64,000 bases of DNA from Aricia agestis (GCF_905147365.1 NC_056408.1:15190001-15254000); one strand, 5' to 3'. Numbered from the stretch's first letter, positions 40,001-48,138 are shown. Numbers and translations: made by a program. The notes: generated by a model not told the origin, from the letters alone.

Positions 40001-43000
40001 AATGACGAAAACACATAAAATTAAATTTACTAATGTAATCCTACTTCATAAAATGTAAGGCCAATAATAATGATAAAGATGCACTTAGGTACAAAGTCGC
40101 TTTAAATGTGGAGTAGGAAATCAGAAAAATAAATGTATATTGGTCATACCAGCACAAAATAGACGAGAGCTGCTAGTAGAGTAGTCTTGGCCACACGAAG
40201 AAAAATCGATTCTGTAAATAAAATTGGTTGTTATAAGATGAACAAGAACGCTAGACGCAAGAACCTAGTGGTTAGAAGATAGAGTTGCTGAAACAACTAA
40301 ACATTATTCTAATCCAGCACGAGCGTATATATAAAAAGCCGCCAAGTGCGAGTTGGAATCGCCCATGAAGGGTTCCGCAGCAGCAAACAGCAAATAGGCA
40401 ACGTGTTTAGAAAATCAAAAATATTTTTTTATACATGTACCGCACCGATTTTAATCGGCGAGGTTCATAATATATTATTGTCGAAATTGGACAAGGAAGA
40501 TGGATAGTAATGGGGCGGGTCCGTCCGGACACCCCCCTTATATACGCCCATGTAATCCAGTAATCCAATCCAGCGCTAAAATGCTACTGGAATAATGTAA
40601 ACGGGTACAGGGATGTACTTAATTGCATTCCAGTTCCCGTTTACATTAGAGAATAACGTATTAACTGGCTATAAATTATAATACAATATTTTTTCACATG
40701 CCTGTTATACTACTAGATGATGTTGGTTCCATGCCATTATTATTGTCCATCTATAGTTTGATTTTATTTTCATAACCAGAATGAAATAGATATTACTATC
40801 TATTACACATATTTTGGTTCAGTATATTTATTTATCGTTTACTGATAATTTCACACAGCACTTTGATAATTTCAAAATGAGTGATGGCCAAAACTCTGAT
40901 GACAGAAGAATTATTGACGGTTACTTTTTTAAATATGCAAATAATTTTTTGAGCCAAACTCAAAACTACACTACGGTCTACGCTTCAGCGGAACTTCCCG
41001 ACATGCAAGATGTCTCACGCAAATTAAATTTGCCAATTCAGCATAATATCATAGAGCAAAATAATAAATACATCGGGTACAAACTCACGCGTATTGTAAT
41101 CTCATCTTCACTGAACTAGTCTTGTCAGTTGTTGATGATATGCAGGACACAGTTTTAAACTTCGTTCATTGTTATCGAAAATGATGTTCCCCTTGTTCTA
41201 CTTCAGACACGGAGGGCCTGAGCAGCGGGTGCGAGGCGGGCGGGGCGGGCGGGGTGCGGGAGGAGATAGCCCGGGACTACGCCGCGCTGCAGTCGCGACT
41301 CGGCAAGGAGTTCTCCGACAGGAGCGGCAAGCTGTCCATCTCCCACTCCCTGTACTCCTGTGAGTATGACAGCATATTGGGACAGATGGGAATATTCTCG
41401 TGCGTTTATGGCATTTATCCAGGACATTTGGTTCATTTCTTGTCGAACGTAATATGACGTCACCAAGGTTAAAACCGGCCTAGGCTTACGGGTAATAATA
41501 CCTTACGTACGCACATTGTAAATGTCTAAAAAGTTTTGTAAATTAATTTGCAGATCACGATACAAAACGAGAATCTTCATCTAAATTAATTTGTCCCAGT
41601 TTTGGATTTTCTCACACTATACCAACAATAATTACTATTATCAATACTCAATAACTGTATTGAATTTTTTCACTTCCAGCATCGAGGCCTGTAGCAACCG
41701 AGGAGCAGTTGTCAGCAGATTTCAGAAAGAAGCTGGAAGAATGGCAGCGGATGAAAGGCGTGCGGCAGCCTCCGCCAGTGCCAAAGCGGCAAGACCTCAG
41801 CGAAGACTTCCTCAAGAAATGGGGTGGGTTATTATTATGTTCTCAGTAAAAAGCAAAGTTATTCTCACCGTCAAGTTGTGGTTAAAACTATGATATTAGA
41901 AACAGACGTATTGAAGTGTCCTTTTTTTGTACCATGTTCCTTTATTTATCAATATTTTGCAGATGATTGGACCCGTATGAAACAAACAAACTCTGTGCCT
42001 CCCTGGGAAGGTGACACGAAGCCAGATGAGGTGCTTGTCCAAACCTCCACCGGAATCATGAAGTTTAAAGGTACCTTTCTGTTAAAAGTTTTGTAGTTTA
42101 ACTCAGGTATCGGAATTAAAATGAAACCATGTTATGTAACTGAATATTTTTTTCGGTAGTACTAGCAATAACTGTTACTATGGTTTTTTTTTTTGGTTTA
42201 CTTTAGAAAAGTACAGTGGTGTGGTACTTGGTAGCATTACAAACAAGAATAATACTTACAATCTCGTCATATTTCAGGAATATCAAGATCCTTCACACGT
42301 AAGTTACAAGAATGGGAGAAGAACCAACGCATCGCTCCCGAAGCGTCCACCGTCGCTTTACTCCAGGCAGCTCGTGCCAAAGCGAAACAGCCGTCAGCCC
42401 CTCTCACTCGCACACAGTCGGACGGCAGCGTAGCTCCCAGTCTCGGCAGACGACATGCCTCCAGCTTAAGCGTCAATGACGCCGATGATTTTGACTCAGA
42501 ATATGAGAGAGATCAGTCGGTAAGTGTTAAGGCAATTTAGGGAAACTTGAAAAAAATAACCTAAATGCGATATATTTATTAAAGTCTGGATAGAAATTAT
42601 AGATTCAAATTAATTTAAGTCTGTTAGCAACTTCCTGTATACAATTCCTGTTTATAGCTGGAATATAATGACGAACCGGCCAGATCAGCCGTGTTGGTGG
42701 AGGTGGAAGCTGAGGAAGTGTGTACAGCGGCGCCTCTGATGGCAGTATCGCCAAGGCATATGCCGCAGACGCCGGTTTACACGTATGGACCAGCAGAAGC
42801 CAGGTTGCTATGTGAAACCTCCTCAGCGATAACAGGCACTGCTGTGCTACAACCTAATGGTGGTAAGGAACCAAATATAATCGCAATTATGTAGAAATTA
42901 TGTAAGTATTAATAATTATACTTACTACTATTTTATTTTCAGATGGTAAGAAGTTTACACAGAAGAAAAAGACGGAAACCAAAACGAAAACTCATGAACA

Positions 43001-44194
43001 GGTAGATAAGTATGTTGTTTAATCCTAAATTCACAAAGAAAAATGTTATGAAATAAAGCAATATATTGTGTTGAACTTTACTCTTTTTCCTTTTTTTATA
43101 GGAAAAATCAATAAAGGAACATAGAATCAAATTACTGAGACAACCAAGCTTAGAAGAAGATGCTAAATTTATTAGGAAAGCAATAGAGGAAATTGAAAAA
43201 GGCAGTACCCACCGATATCATGAAAAATTTACTGTGGAAGAAAAGAAATCTGACGAGGTACAAAATTTACCGTCAACCAGTAAAAGTTCTAGCTCTAATT
43301 TAGTACAAGACAATGTAAAAGAACTAAAAACTAACAAAGAATATAACGAAGACAGAAAAGAAGATAAAGGTAATGGCAAAAAGAAATCAAAGTCTAGAGC
43401 TAGACTAGAGCGGGAACAGTCTAAGCCTTCAGAAAGTGATACTGAGCCAGAAGTTGATACGGTGACGGTTGAAATTCCACGACGTAAGAAAAGACCACGA
43501 AAACCTTCAGAAAAACCTAGAACTCCGCCCGCTTCTCTACATTCTGACACTGAAGGCGAGGTAACTGTTTTATATTTACTAATATAGTTTTTATATTGAT
43601 GACATTTTATATTAGGGGGGATATGGGGGGGCGTAGCCAAAAAAGTTTGATACAATATCTGACCCCCTCTTTTGACCCCTTGGAGAGGTGGGGGGAAAAT
43701 TTTTTGTACACCAGTAGTGCTAGCACGGCGACCAGCGGAAATGCGAAAGTATGGACAAACTGTGGAAATAAACCCAAGGTGCCGTTCCGATCTTTTTTCG
43801 TTCCGAAAAATTCAATTAAAATGCAACTTTATGACAGACTATAGTCATAAACTGTGGAGATAAACTTAAGGTGCCGTTCCGATCTTTTTTAGTTCCGATT
43901 AATTCAATTAAAAAGCCACTTTATGACAGACTATAGTTCTAAAAATTCAAATAATATCCTACATTATGACATATACTATAGTGTGTCATAAAGTGGCATT
44001 TTATTTGAATTTTTCGGAACGAAAAAAGATCGGAACGGCACCTTAGATTTATTTCCACAGTTTGTCCATACTTTCGCATTTCCGCTGGTCGCCGTGCTAC
44101 CGCTACAGATGTTAAGTTGGGAGAAGACAAATATATCTGCGAAAACCGCATTCAAATCGGATCAGTAGTTTTCGTGTGATGCTGGAACAAACAT

Positions 44195-44227
<33 letters not shown>

Positions 44228-47200
44228 AAACTAACCACAGTTTTGGCTTCTATAGCGATGTAGTAACAGCCCCCGCTTATTATTTTTTTTATATCTTTAA
44301 TGTACAGAATATATATTCGTGTTTTATCGATAATTGATAAACTGAAAAATATGACTCTTCCTGACATCTATTGGCGAATAATAATACCATTTTGTGAGCA
44401 ACTAATTGTTTTAACGACCAGCAGATGGCGTTATTAAGTAACACGAAGTCAATGAGTGTTTGCTATACCGAGCAAAGCTCGGTCATCCAGGTACTATTTT
44501 TTACTCAAGCTAAAATAAATTTTTTAATTACAGGTGTATGTACTAAAAATTAAAACTCCTGACCAAAGGGGTGTGTCGCCAGAGGTGATAGTTAAAACTA
44601 CTAGAAAAATATTCTCTCCCGTCGTGAGAAGCGGAGAATCTATACCTAGAGCTGTAATTCCAGTGAATGTGGAGGACTTAGATAATGTGAGCCCTTCTCC
44701 TACGCCTCACAAAAATGAAAATCCTAATCCTATTCAACAAAGTCAAAAAGAAGACACCGAAAATAAGTTCAAAGGTTCGGGAGATCTTCAAGATGACGAA
44801 CAAAGGTCGAAATCGAGGCCTCCACTTCCTTCATCTCCTTCGTCTCAAAGAAAGCCTTCTCCAAAGGAAACTTCTCCTTCTATACGAATAATGATTCAAC
44901 GATACAACAAAAAAATTAACGAAGAAGGTAATCTGCCCTACTAGACAAGTGGCAAGCGATTATCGTAAACGCCAACAAAATGTATGCGATTTGACATAAG
45001 TCATCGCTTCGCTAGCGAATACTAATGTCAAATCCCATAAACTTTGTTGGCGTTTACGATAATCGCTTGACACTTGTCTCTAGGCCCTGATAATTTTACT
45101 GGTTTGATGTCAATATACCCAATCTGTAGTAGTTTATTTGTCTATTTATTGTTTTCGCTTATTTCATAATAATATTATTTAATTGTATAATTAATTAATA
45201 ACATTGCTTGATTTCGTAGGTCCTGTGTCGGGAATCAGCAGTGGTGCCGCATCGCCGCCCTGGAGATCGCCAAAATCAGACAGGCGCAGACCTCCAGATA
45301 TGCCCGTTGGTGTGAATATTAGGTAAAAGCAACTTAAATATCTTCACATCTTATGCTTATAACCTAATAATTTACTGTTATTTAACTTACACAGAAGTAA
45401 TCCGTTCCTCGAAAAAGAAGTCCAAAAATCCGCAAGCGCTTGCCAGCTGTCAAGACGGGAAAGAAATTCTTCGGAGAAAAGTATCCCACCGAGCACTCTG
45501 GCTATAGATGGCGTGTTGAAGTCGCACAGCGCCAATGCGTTGCATCCTGACAAAAGCGAACCTCCTAGGCAAGAAGACATGCAAGCTGGGGCGAGTACAG
45601 ACACAATAGTACCTAGAAATTTGGACCAAGAAGAACCAAAACCTGTTGAACAACCGCCAATATTGAGGCAGCAGTCTGAAGTCCTCCCACCCTTAACCAG
45701 ATCTGCAACCGATGGTGTCGCATTCGATAGATCAGTCTCAGTAGATCCTCACATCAATTCCTTACAAACGGACCAGCTGATGGCGAGGCTTTCGGAACGA
45801 GCAGCAAAAATTCGCGAAGCCAGAGAGAGGTTCCTGTTTTCGACCCAAATGAGGCGAGACGGGACCAGCTCAGCCAGTGATTTGAGACCAGGAGATCGGT
45901 GAGTTGAAATATTTTATAGCCGATTGTACTAATTATATTCTTTTTTTTTTATTTATTTCGCGTGTAACCCACTTTGGGGCTGTTTTCGTCATTCCCACGA
46001 CTTTATCTTAAGCAGCGAGTGGAGCGCCATGGGAAGTGGGTAGATCCCATGCTTGGTGAGTCCCCTACCCCAGCCGAGCCATTCCGGCGGATTGAACCTA
46101 AGAAGAGTTTACTCCGTTCTAAGGGTCCAAGTAAGTCCGTTCTAAGATCCCTTTAGGGTCAACTCTGATAGAACGGTGCGCAGCAGAGAGGATTTTATTA
46201 CTTTAAAGTTTAAGTACATAAACGTTTGAAGTTTGAACCTTACAAAAAATGCTCGCGCGTCCTCTAGGGTACGCGGGAATACCTTATCGCACATTAGTTT
46301 AATATTATTAAAGTTTATTTTCAAGTGCGATAAAAAATTATCGACGCTGCTCTCCATTAAGTCTGCATTGACGCTGGCACTGACCCTTATAGTAGAGTAG
46401 TTGTAATCCACCAGACGGCGCAATTAAATGTTCAAAACTTCCCAGGTCGAGTCGTGTAAGCTGCGACAGTGACGTGACTGCGGGCGCGGCCAGGCAGCAG
46501 GTCCGCCTCTGCCGCACCGCCTCCAACCTGGGCCGGAGCCTCTCCACTGGCATGGTCAACGTTGAGAGGGACACCTGGCAGAGAGTTGCTGAAGGTAAAC
46601 GATCTTGCACTCTTAATACCGCAATCAGTGACGAATATTAATTACTTAACTGCTACGAATAATAAAAACTAAGGAAAAGTAACTCCGTCAAAAAACATGC
46701 TCCACAATACTTGTCAAAAAAGTGTACCTTAGGTACCTACACATTTCAATACATTTGTAATATTTAGGTGACCTTGAGCGGTACTAGGCTGACGTTACAT
46801 GACAGATCAAAAGGAACCAAATTTAAAACGGTAATAGTATGGGAGTTACGATTCCTTAGTTTTTATTATTCGTAGCTTAACTGTAATTAAGTGAACATTT
46901 TGACATAAGCCTCATACATTATCTGTCTAACTCTACATTTAATTAGAGTTAGGGTCATTCAGACCGCAACGCGACGCACAGATATTATGCATTTCTAAAT
47001 TTGTATTGAATTGACAGATTTGCATGACGTCTCACGCAATTGAAGTACTTGCCAAATCTATACAAATTTAGATTAATGCATCTACGGCCTACGGATCGCG
47101 TTCCAGTCTGAATTGACCCTTTGTCTTATTAAATGTAGAATTAGACAGATAATGTATGGGGCTTATGTCAAAATCTTCATTCAATTACTTACCTACTGCA

Positions 47201-47721
47201 GCAATCAGAGACGAATATTACTTAACTGTAATTATTTACACTATATTAATTACACTATACATTATCTGTCAAACTCTACATTTAATTACAGATAAAATAT
47301 AATAATAATTAATATGCGTCTCTAACTGCCGCACTCAGAGACATTTAATTATAATTAACCTTCAATTTAATGAGGAGTTTGACAGATAATGTATGGAGCT
47401 TATGTCAAAAATTTTCCGTTAAATTTTCTCTTTTTGAGTCTCCAACCATTCGTCACTCACAACAATCCAAAAGCAAGGCACCATGATATTTTATGCTCAC
47501 ATAATACATATAAAATCTTCCTAAAAGCTGTGACTTGTAAGGATTTCAAATATTATGTTAGACCTAAATTACTATCTTTTTAATTTATTTCAGGTCAGCG
47601 GAAAGACCGCACCAAGTCTAGATTCAGCTTAGGACGCTTGGCCGCAAAAATACGACGAAAAGAAGAGAGCACTGTGACCAAACTGTGTCGACAGACCCTG
47701 ACTGTGCAGTTGAGGAAATAA
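16034..47721 (+). CDS. Uncharacterised 1,381-aa coiled-coil protein with two W-repeat families
   Basis: Seventeen exons in continuous phase: 16034-16836, 17049-17296, 18155-18213, 18727-18943, 22641-22811, 41207-41359, 41680-41823, 41963-42070, 42278-42519, 42658-42862, 42943-43001, 43102-43560, 44534-44927, 45220-45322, 45395-45898, 46446-46594, 47594-47721. I do not recognise the family. Residues ~78-185 are a charged coiled coil. A W-[KTG]-[KR]-[VM]-[KR] motif occurs at Trp260 ([10 protein letters not shown]), Trp387 ([10 protein letters not shown]) and Trp470 ([10 protein letters not shown]). A second motif, F-x3-L/W-x2-W, recurs at 565-575 ([11 protein letters not shown]), 594-604 (FLKKWDDWTRM) and 640-648 (FTRKLQEWE). 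PPPVPKR (581-587) fits an SH3 ligand. A small-residue stretch lies at ~277-300. Residues 784-1290 are Ser/Pro/Lys-rich and probably disordered; the C-terminus is basic. A cytoskeletal or scaffold role is a guess. The third exon, with a weak GTGATT donor, is needed to keep phase. The 18.4-kb fifth intron contains other genes. Confidence 0.85.
17497..17680. repeat. Foldback repeat shared with 25320-25603
   Basis: agagatcgcccaatggtc at the left end, a cactgacctccatta/taatggaggtcagtg hairpin, then caacagactttaaccata and ggagtataatttgtatg. The same landmarks appear in reverse order and strand at 25320-25603. Lies in intron 2 of the large gene. Confidence 0.7.
18973..19200 (+). repeat. LINE-tail repeat (agctgtcccggcaaacgttg)
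   Basis: Begins acactagctgtcccggcaaa, contains a ctcggta phrase and ends in aaatttcatgaaaatcgttg-type wording common to moth non-LTR tails. The end of a related copy lies on the other strand at ~34100-34130. No ORF. Confidence 0.6.
19209..19598. mobile_element. Tc1/mariner-like MITE, copy 1 (TA-flanked, gcacggcgacc ends)
   Basis: Terminal inverted repeats start gtgctagcacggcgacc and end ggtcgccgtgcttgcac, with TA on both sides. Inner inverted blocks (gtgccgttccgatctttttt) repeat within the element. A second copy is at 43717-44103. No coding capacity. TA target sites suggest Tc1/mariner-driven movement. Confidence 0.85.
20942..22236 (-). mobile_element. Mariner transposon, near full length (1,295 bp)
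   Basis: About 28-bp inverted ends (cgaggggaggtccaaaagtt and its complement) lie next to TA dinucleotides at 20940-20941 and 22237-22238. Length is typical of mariner. The single internal gene is on the minus strand and is broken. Inserted in intron 4 of the large gene. Confidence 0.95.
21002..22056 (-). pseudogene. Mariner transposase, D,D34D, frameshifted and with one stop
   Basis: The reading starts at 22056 with the mariner N-terminus [19 protein letters not shown] one-base loss near 22005 shifts the frame about 20 codons in. The rest is open from 21979 to 21131, where an amber codon interrupts it, and then continues in frame to a TAA at 21002. The helix-turn-helix region, the TGDETW aspartate, the QDNAPVH aspartate and the third aspartate in [10 protein letters not shown] are all present, the last two 34 residues apart as in true mariners. 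Only two lesions suggest fairly recent arrival. It cannot encode a full transposase as it stands. Confidence 0.93.
22235..22312. repeat. GTAT/TAATATG microsatellite
   Basis: Seven gtat units followed by repeated ataatatgt, directly abutting the right end of the mariner. Confidence 0.9.
23459..23718. mobile_element. Terminal-inverted-repeat element (gggcgccggc ends)
   Basis: gggcgccggcaggggggtgt at the left is mirrored by gcacccctt...ccgccggcgccc at the right. About 260 bp, AT-rich interior, no ORF. In intron 5 of the large gene. Confidence 0.7.
23826..23876. repeat. Perfect inverted repeat, 21-bp arms
   Basis: Arms 23826-23846 and 23856-23876 (ccttcgatcaaatatttctga and complement) with a 9-nt loop. 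Confidence 0.9.
24494..24567. repeat. Reverse copy of the cggtcaccggtgaccg repeat
   Basis: ttaattcatcaagcccca, cggtcaccggtgaccg, gagacacgatagaaatt and tttttccacg match 7616-7690 in reverse complement. Confidence 0.75.
25320..25603. repeat. Second copy of the 17497 repeat family
   Basis: gtgacaagcctatacagacg, ggttgaagtctgttgacaa and gaccattgggcgatctc mark a reverse-orientation relative of 17497-17680. Confidence 0.65.
26295..26545 (+). repeat. Dispersed moth repeat (ccgtacccaaagggtaaaaa)
   Basis: Best-preserved copy of the family noted at 6050-6262: gggttccgtacccaaagg, gtctgtccgtctgtcc, gcaagaacggtaatagctag, ctcccatacaacaaacgtg. Confidence 0.75.
26589..26920 (+). mobile_element. Poly-A retroposon, copy 1 (tacgtgggagagccatgctt)
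   Basis: About 330 bp starting tacgtgggagagccatgctt, with gaccggagaaataccacg, gccggcaacgcacctgcag and gtccatgggcgacggaag, ending in a poly-A run. The second copy is at 36766-37068. No internal RNA polymerase III boxes were recognised, so it is more likely a LINE 3' end than a SINE. Confidence 0.75.
26926..27006. repeat. Perfect inverted repeat, 28-bp arms, after the retroposon
   Basis: Arms 26926-26953 and 26979-27006 (aggtaagcaacaggcgtttg... and complement) flank 25 nt. A related single arm, ctgctgtcaaaagcttgttg, is at ~25990-26025. Confidence 0.85.
27970..40211 (-). CDS. Nested minus-strand gene, Cys-containing helical protein, function unknown
   Basis: Seven exons join in phase: 39050-38972, 34921-34850, 32270-32137, 31592-31469, 29418-29254, 28787-28692, 28338-27970 (stop at 27970-27972), giving 345 codons. 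Ten cysteines (residues 3, 23, 40, 43, 140, 162, 206, 219, 258, 280 of this part) and predominantly helical composition suggest a secreted disulphide-bonded protein. The last ~60 residues are an Asn/Asp/Lys-rich tail. Family not recognised. The 5' end is unsure. Exons 39930-39858 and 40211-40150 extend the frame but read as an odd Cys/Ser-rich sequence. In another frame 39930-39858 supplies an ATG and a signal-peptide-like stretch ([16 protein letters not shown]) that can splice in phase only to 34921, skipping 39050-38972. It lies in intron 5 of the large plus-strand gene, and the plus-strand THAP gene lies in its 34.9-39.0 kb intron. Confidence 0.6.
29901..30063. mobile_element. Foldback element (gcgcattttcattggtcg family), copy 1
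   Basis: taatggcgcattttcactgg at the left and aatgaaaatgcgccctaat at the right, with an internal cgaccaatgaaaatgcgcc. Larger relative at 48178-48732. Confidence 0.7.
30561..30606. repeat. 46-bp perfect palindrome
   Basis: The two 23-bp halves (tttacaaacttcgattattat... and complement) abut with no spacer. Confidence 0.9.
30744..30897. mobile_element. Small MITE (gggtgggtcgcaccaactta), copy 1
   Basis: Inverted ends built from ggtgggt...caactt and gcaacccaacc, inner arms actttaactataac/gttaaagttaaggtta. Second copy at 54701-54846 with the same caaaatgtcaaat core. Confidence 0.75.
31010..31397. mobile_element. Tc1/mariner-like MITE, 388 bp, copy 1
   Basis: Inverted ends cagtgctcccaaagtgataa and ttattaatttgggagtactg, each flanked by TA. 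Inner landmark cgctgttttaaacttaac. About 90% similar to 35007-35397. CAGT-type ends plus TA target site point to Tc1/mariner. No ORF of note. Confidence 0.88.
31682..31880. mobile_element. TA-flanked MITE, 199 bp
   Basis: Ends ggtctaccaggatctgatgg and ccatcagattctggtagacc with TA on both sides. A diverged end is at 4805-4870. Confidence 0.85.
32459..32832 (+). mobile_element. tRNA-derived SINE with intact target duplication
   Basis: The tRNA-like head has an A box (tggtctagtgg) and a B box (ggttcgaatcc), then a body ending near gtggggagtatttact. The 11-bp direct repeat tactaaatact lies at 32448-32458 and 32833-32843, marking the insertion. Same family as 61790-62165 and 5608-5716. The acceptor stem does not pair as a working tRNA, so this is not a tRNA gene. 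Confidence 0.9.
33271..33316. repeat. Perfect inverted repeat, 22-bp arms, 2-nt loop
   Basis: taaccatcaccttggtcact at 33271 is followed after a 2-nt loop by its exact complement to 33316. GC content of the stem is higher than the surroundings. Confidence 0.92.
33785..34133 (-). repeat. Dispersed repeat tail interrupted by a MITE
   Basis: aaaattctcgtgtcacaatg, gtactcctccgaaacggc and cagtgggtctgagaatcgg are common moth repeat phrases. The 34100-34130 end (aacgtttgccgggacagcta) complements the LINE tail at 18973. Confidence 0.6.
34134..34391. mobile_element. TA-flanked MITE with cagggtgtaac ends
   Basis: Ends cagggtgtaacaaaaac and gtttttgttacaccctg, TA on both sides. Arms over 110 bp, almost fully palindromic around a short centre. 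A reading frame across it is a by-product of the arms. Confidence 0.88.
35007..35397. mobile_element. Tc1/mariner-like MITE, copy 2 of the 31010 family
   Basis: Same ends and interior as 31010-31397. The left target dinucleotide reads TG instead of TA, probably by mutation. In the intron between exons 34921 and 38972 of the nested minus-strand gene. Confidence 0.87.
36001..37413 (+). CDS. Small THAP-domain zinc-finger protein
   Basis: Four exons, 36001-36065, 36303-36489, 37126-37203 and 37279-37413, join in phase to 154 aa. Residues 1 to ~80 are a THAP DNA-binding domain: MSCVLRGC gives the first two cysteines, ARICSLHF the Cys-x2-His pair, and AIPKI the conserved proline near its end. [16 protein letters not shown] matches the family's core helix. 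The remainder has no domain I know; it is Lys/Pro-rich and ends KRFKIR. It is much shorter than P-element-type transposases, so it is either a small THAP regulator or a domesticated fragment. AATAAA at 37566 would serve as polyadenylation signal. A poly-A retroposon (36766-37068) sits in the second intron. The whole gene lies inside introns of two other genes. Confidence 0.78.
36766..37068 (+). mobile_element. Poly-A retroposon, copy 2
   Basis: Close to 26589-26920 over its length and ends in a poly-A run. ggtaa before the left flank (36756-36760) and after the tail (37069-37073) may be a short target duplication. Located in the second intron of the THAP gene. Confidence 0.75.
37852..38014. 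repeat. 5'-truncated hAT-like MITE (46653 family)
   Basis: cttgtcaaaaaagtgtacct, gaccttgagcggtactaggc and the terminus ttattattcgtag match 46653-46875; the left terminus is missing. Confidence 0.8.
39257..39663. mobile_element. 407-bp foldback element with nested inner repeats
   Basis: cgaataactagtagatatga at the left mirrors tctactagttattcg at the right; arms run through gcaaccaaaatgccaccact. Two further inverted blocks (cgtgtcgtcgcgacac; catgaagcggcggcagac) recur inside. It lies between two putative exons of the nested minus-strand gene. Confidence 0.85.
40877..41119 (+). CDS. Possible small single-exon ORF, 80 aa
   Basis: An ATG in a good context (tcaaaATGA) opens 80 codons of mixed, protein-like composition starting [11 protein letters not shown] and ending in TAG, 87 bp before an exon of the large gene. 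No signal peptide, membrane segment or known domain. It could be a short independent gene, a decayed exon or chance. Confidence 0.2.
   Translation: MSDGQNSDDRRIIDGYFFKYANNFLSQTQNYTTVYASAELPDMQDVSRKLNLPIQHNIIEQNNKYIGYKLTRIVISSSLN
43717..44103. mobile_element. Tc1/mariner-like MITE, copy 2 of the 19209 family
   Basis: Ends gtgctagcacggcgacc and ggtcgccgtgctaccgc beside TA dinucleotides, with the same inner inverted blocks as 19209-19598. Sits in the 43561-44533 intron of the large gene, inside a longer dispersed repeat that continues to ~44510 (cagacagacagacag run, ccgagcaaagctcgg). Confidence 0.85.
44942..45085. mobile_element. Foldback MITE (agacaagtggcaagcgatta)
   Basis: Arms of about 50 bp (ctagacaagtggcaagcg / cgcttgacacttgtctctag, then cgtaaacgccaacaaa and complement). 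One arm of a relative occurs at 623-694. Confidence 0.82.
46653..46875. mobile_element. hAT-like MITE with 8-bp target duplication
   Basis: Ends ctacgaataataaaaac and tttttattattcgtag; cttaactg lies immediately outside both ends (46645-46652 and 46876-46883), an 8-bp target duplication characteristic of hAT. Interior gaccttgagcggtactaggc. Relatives at 59867-60079, 37852-38014 and 11036-11109. No coding capacity. Confidence 0.9.
46900..47400. repeat. Stacked foldback copies around acattatctgtc
   Basis: gacataagcctcatacatta...tctaactctacatttaat is mirrored at 47120-47172, and a second, overlapping pair runs to 47400 (gagtttgacagataatgtat). Two related elements are side by side or nested in the last intron of the large gene. 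Confidence 0.7.
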
Positions 47722-47722
47722 A
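47717..47722 (+). terminator. AATAAA polyadenylation signal overlapping the stop codon
   Basis: The TAA stop at 47719-47721 is part of AATAAA. If used, the 3' UTR is only tens of bases long. No other consensus signal appears in the next 60 bases. Confidence 0.55.
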
Positions 47723-47841
47723 GTATTATTATTTTCTTCTTTCTTATATTTATTCATCATCAGAGAGGATTCCGACTTAACTTTCTTGAACGTGGACGTC
47801 ACGGTCACACAAAACACAACCTCCAAAGGCCAATCGCTTTA

Positions 47842-48138
47842 AGGCGCTTTGCAGACGACGGGGCGGGGCGGGCCGGTTAATTTCGCCGCGAACAATAGCA
47901 CAAAAGGAATCCCATATTACCAACGCACACGGCGGGCAAAAAGACCACGCCGCTGGTGCCCGGCGGGCACTGGCGGCTCATGTCCGCGGCTGCACGCCGT
48001 GCATCACACAAACCAGTTTACATGCAGTAACGCAGACGGCGTGTGCCTTGTGTACGCGGCGCGGGCAGCCACAGACATCGACGGGCGTACACAGCGAAAT
48101 TGACCGGCCCGTCCCGCCCCGTCGTCTTCAAAGCGCCT
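47842..48138. mobile_element. GC-rich terminal-inverted-repeat element, copy 2
   Basis: aggcgctttgcagacgacgg and the mirrored gtcgtcttcaaagcgcct bound 297 bp closely similar to 9613-9902. It begins 121 bp after the stop of the large gene. Confidence 0.8.

Noticed and set aside
44203..44225. CRISPR-like short tandem repeats (gacagacagaca...)
   Set aside because: Simple tetranucleotide run inside a dispersed repeat, with no spacers.
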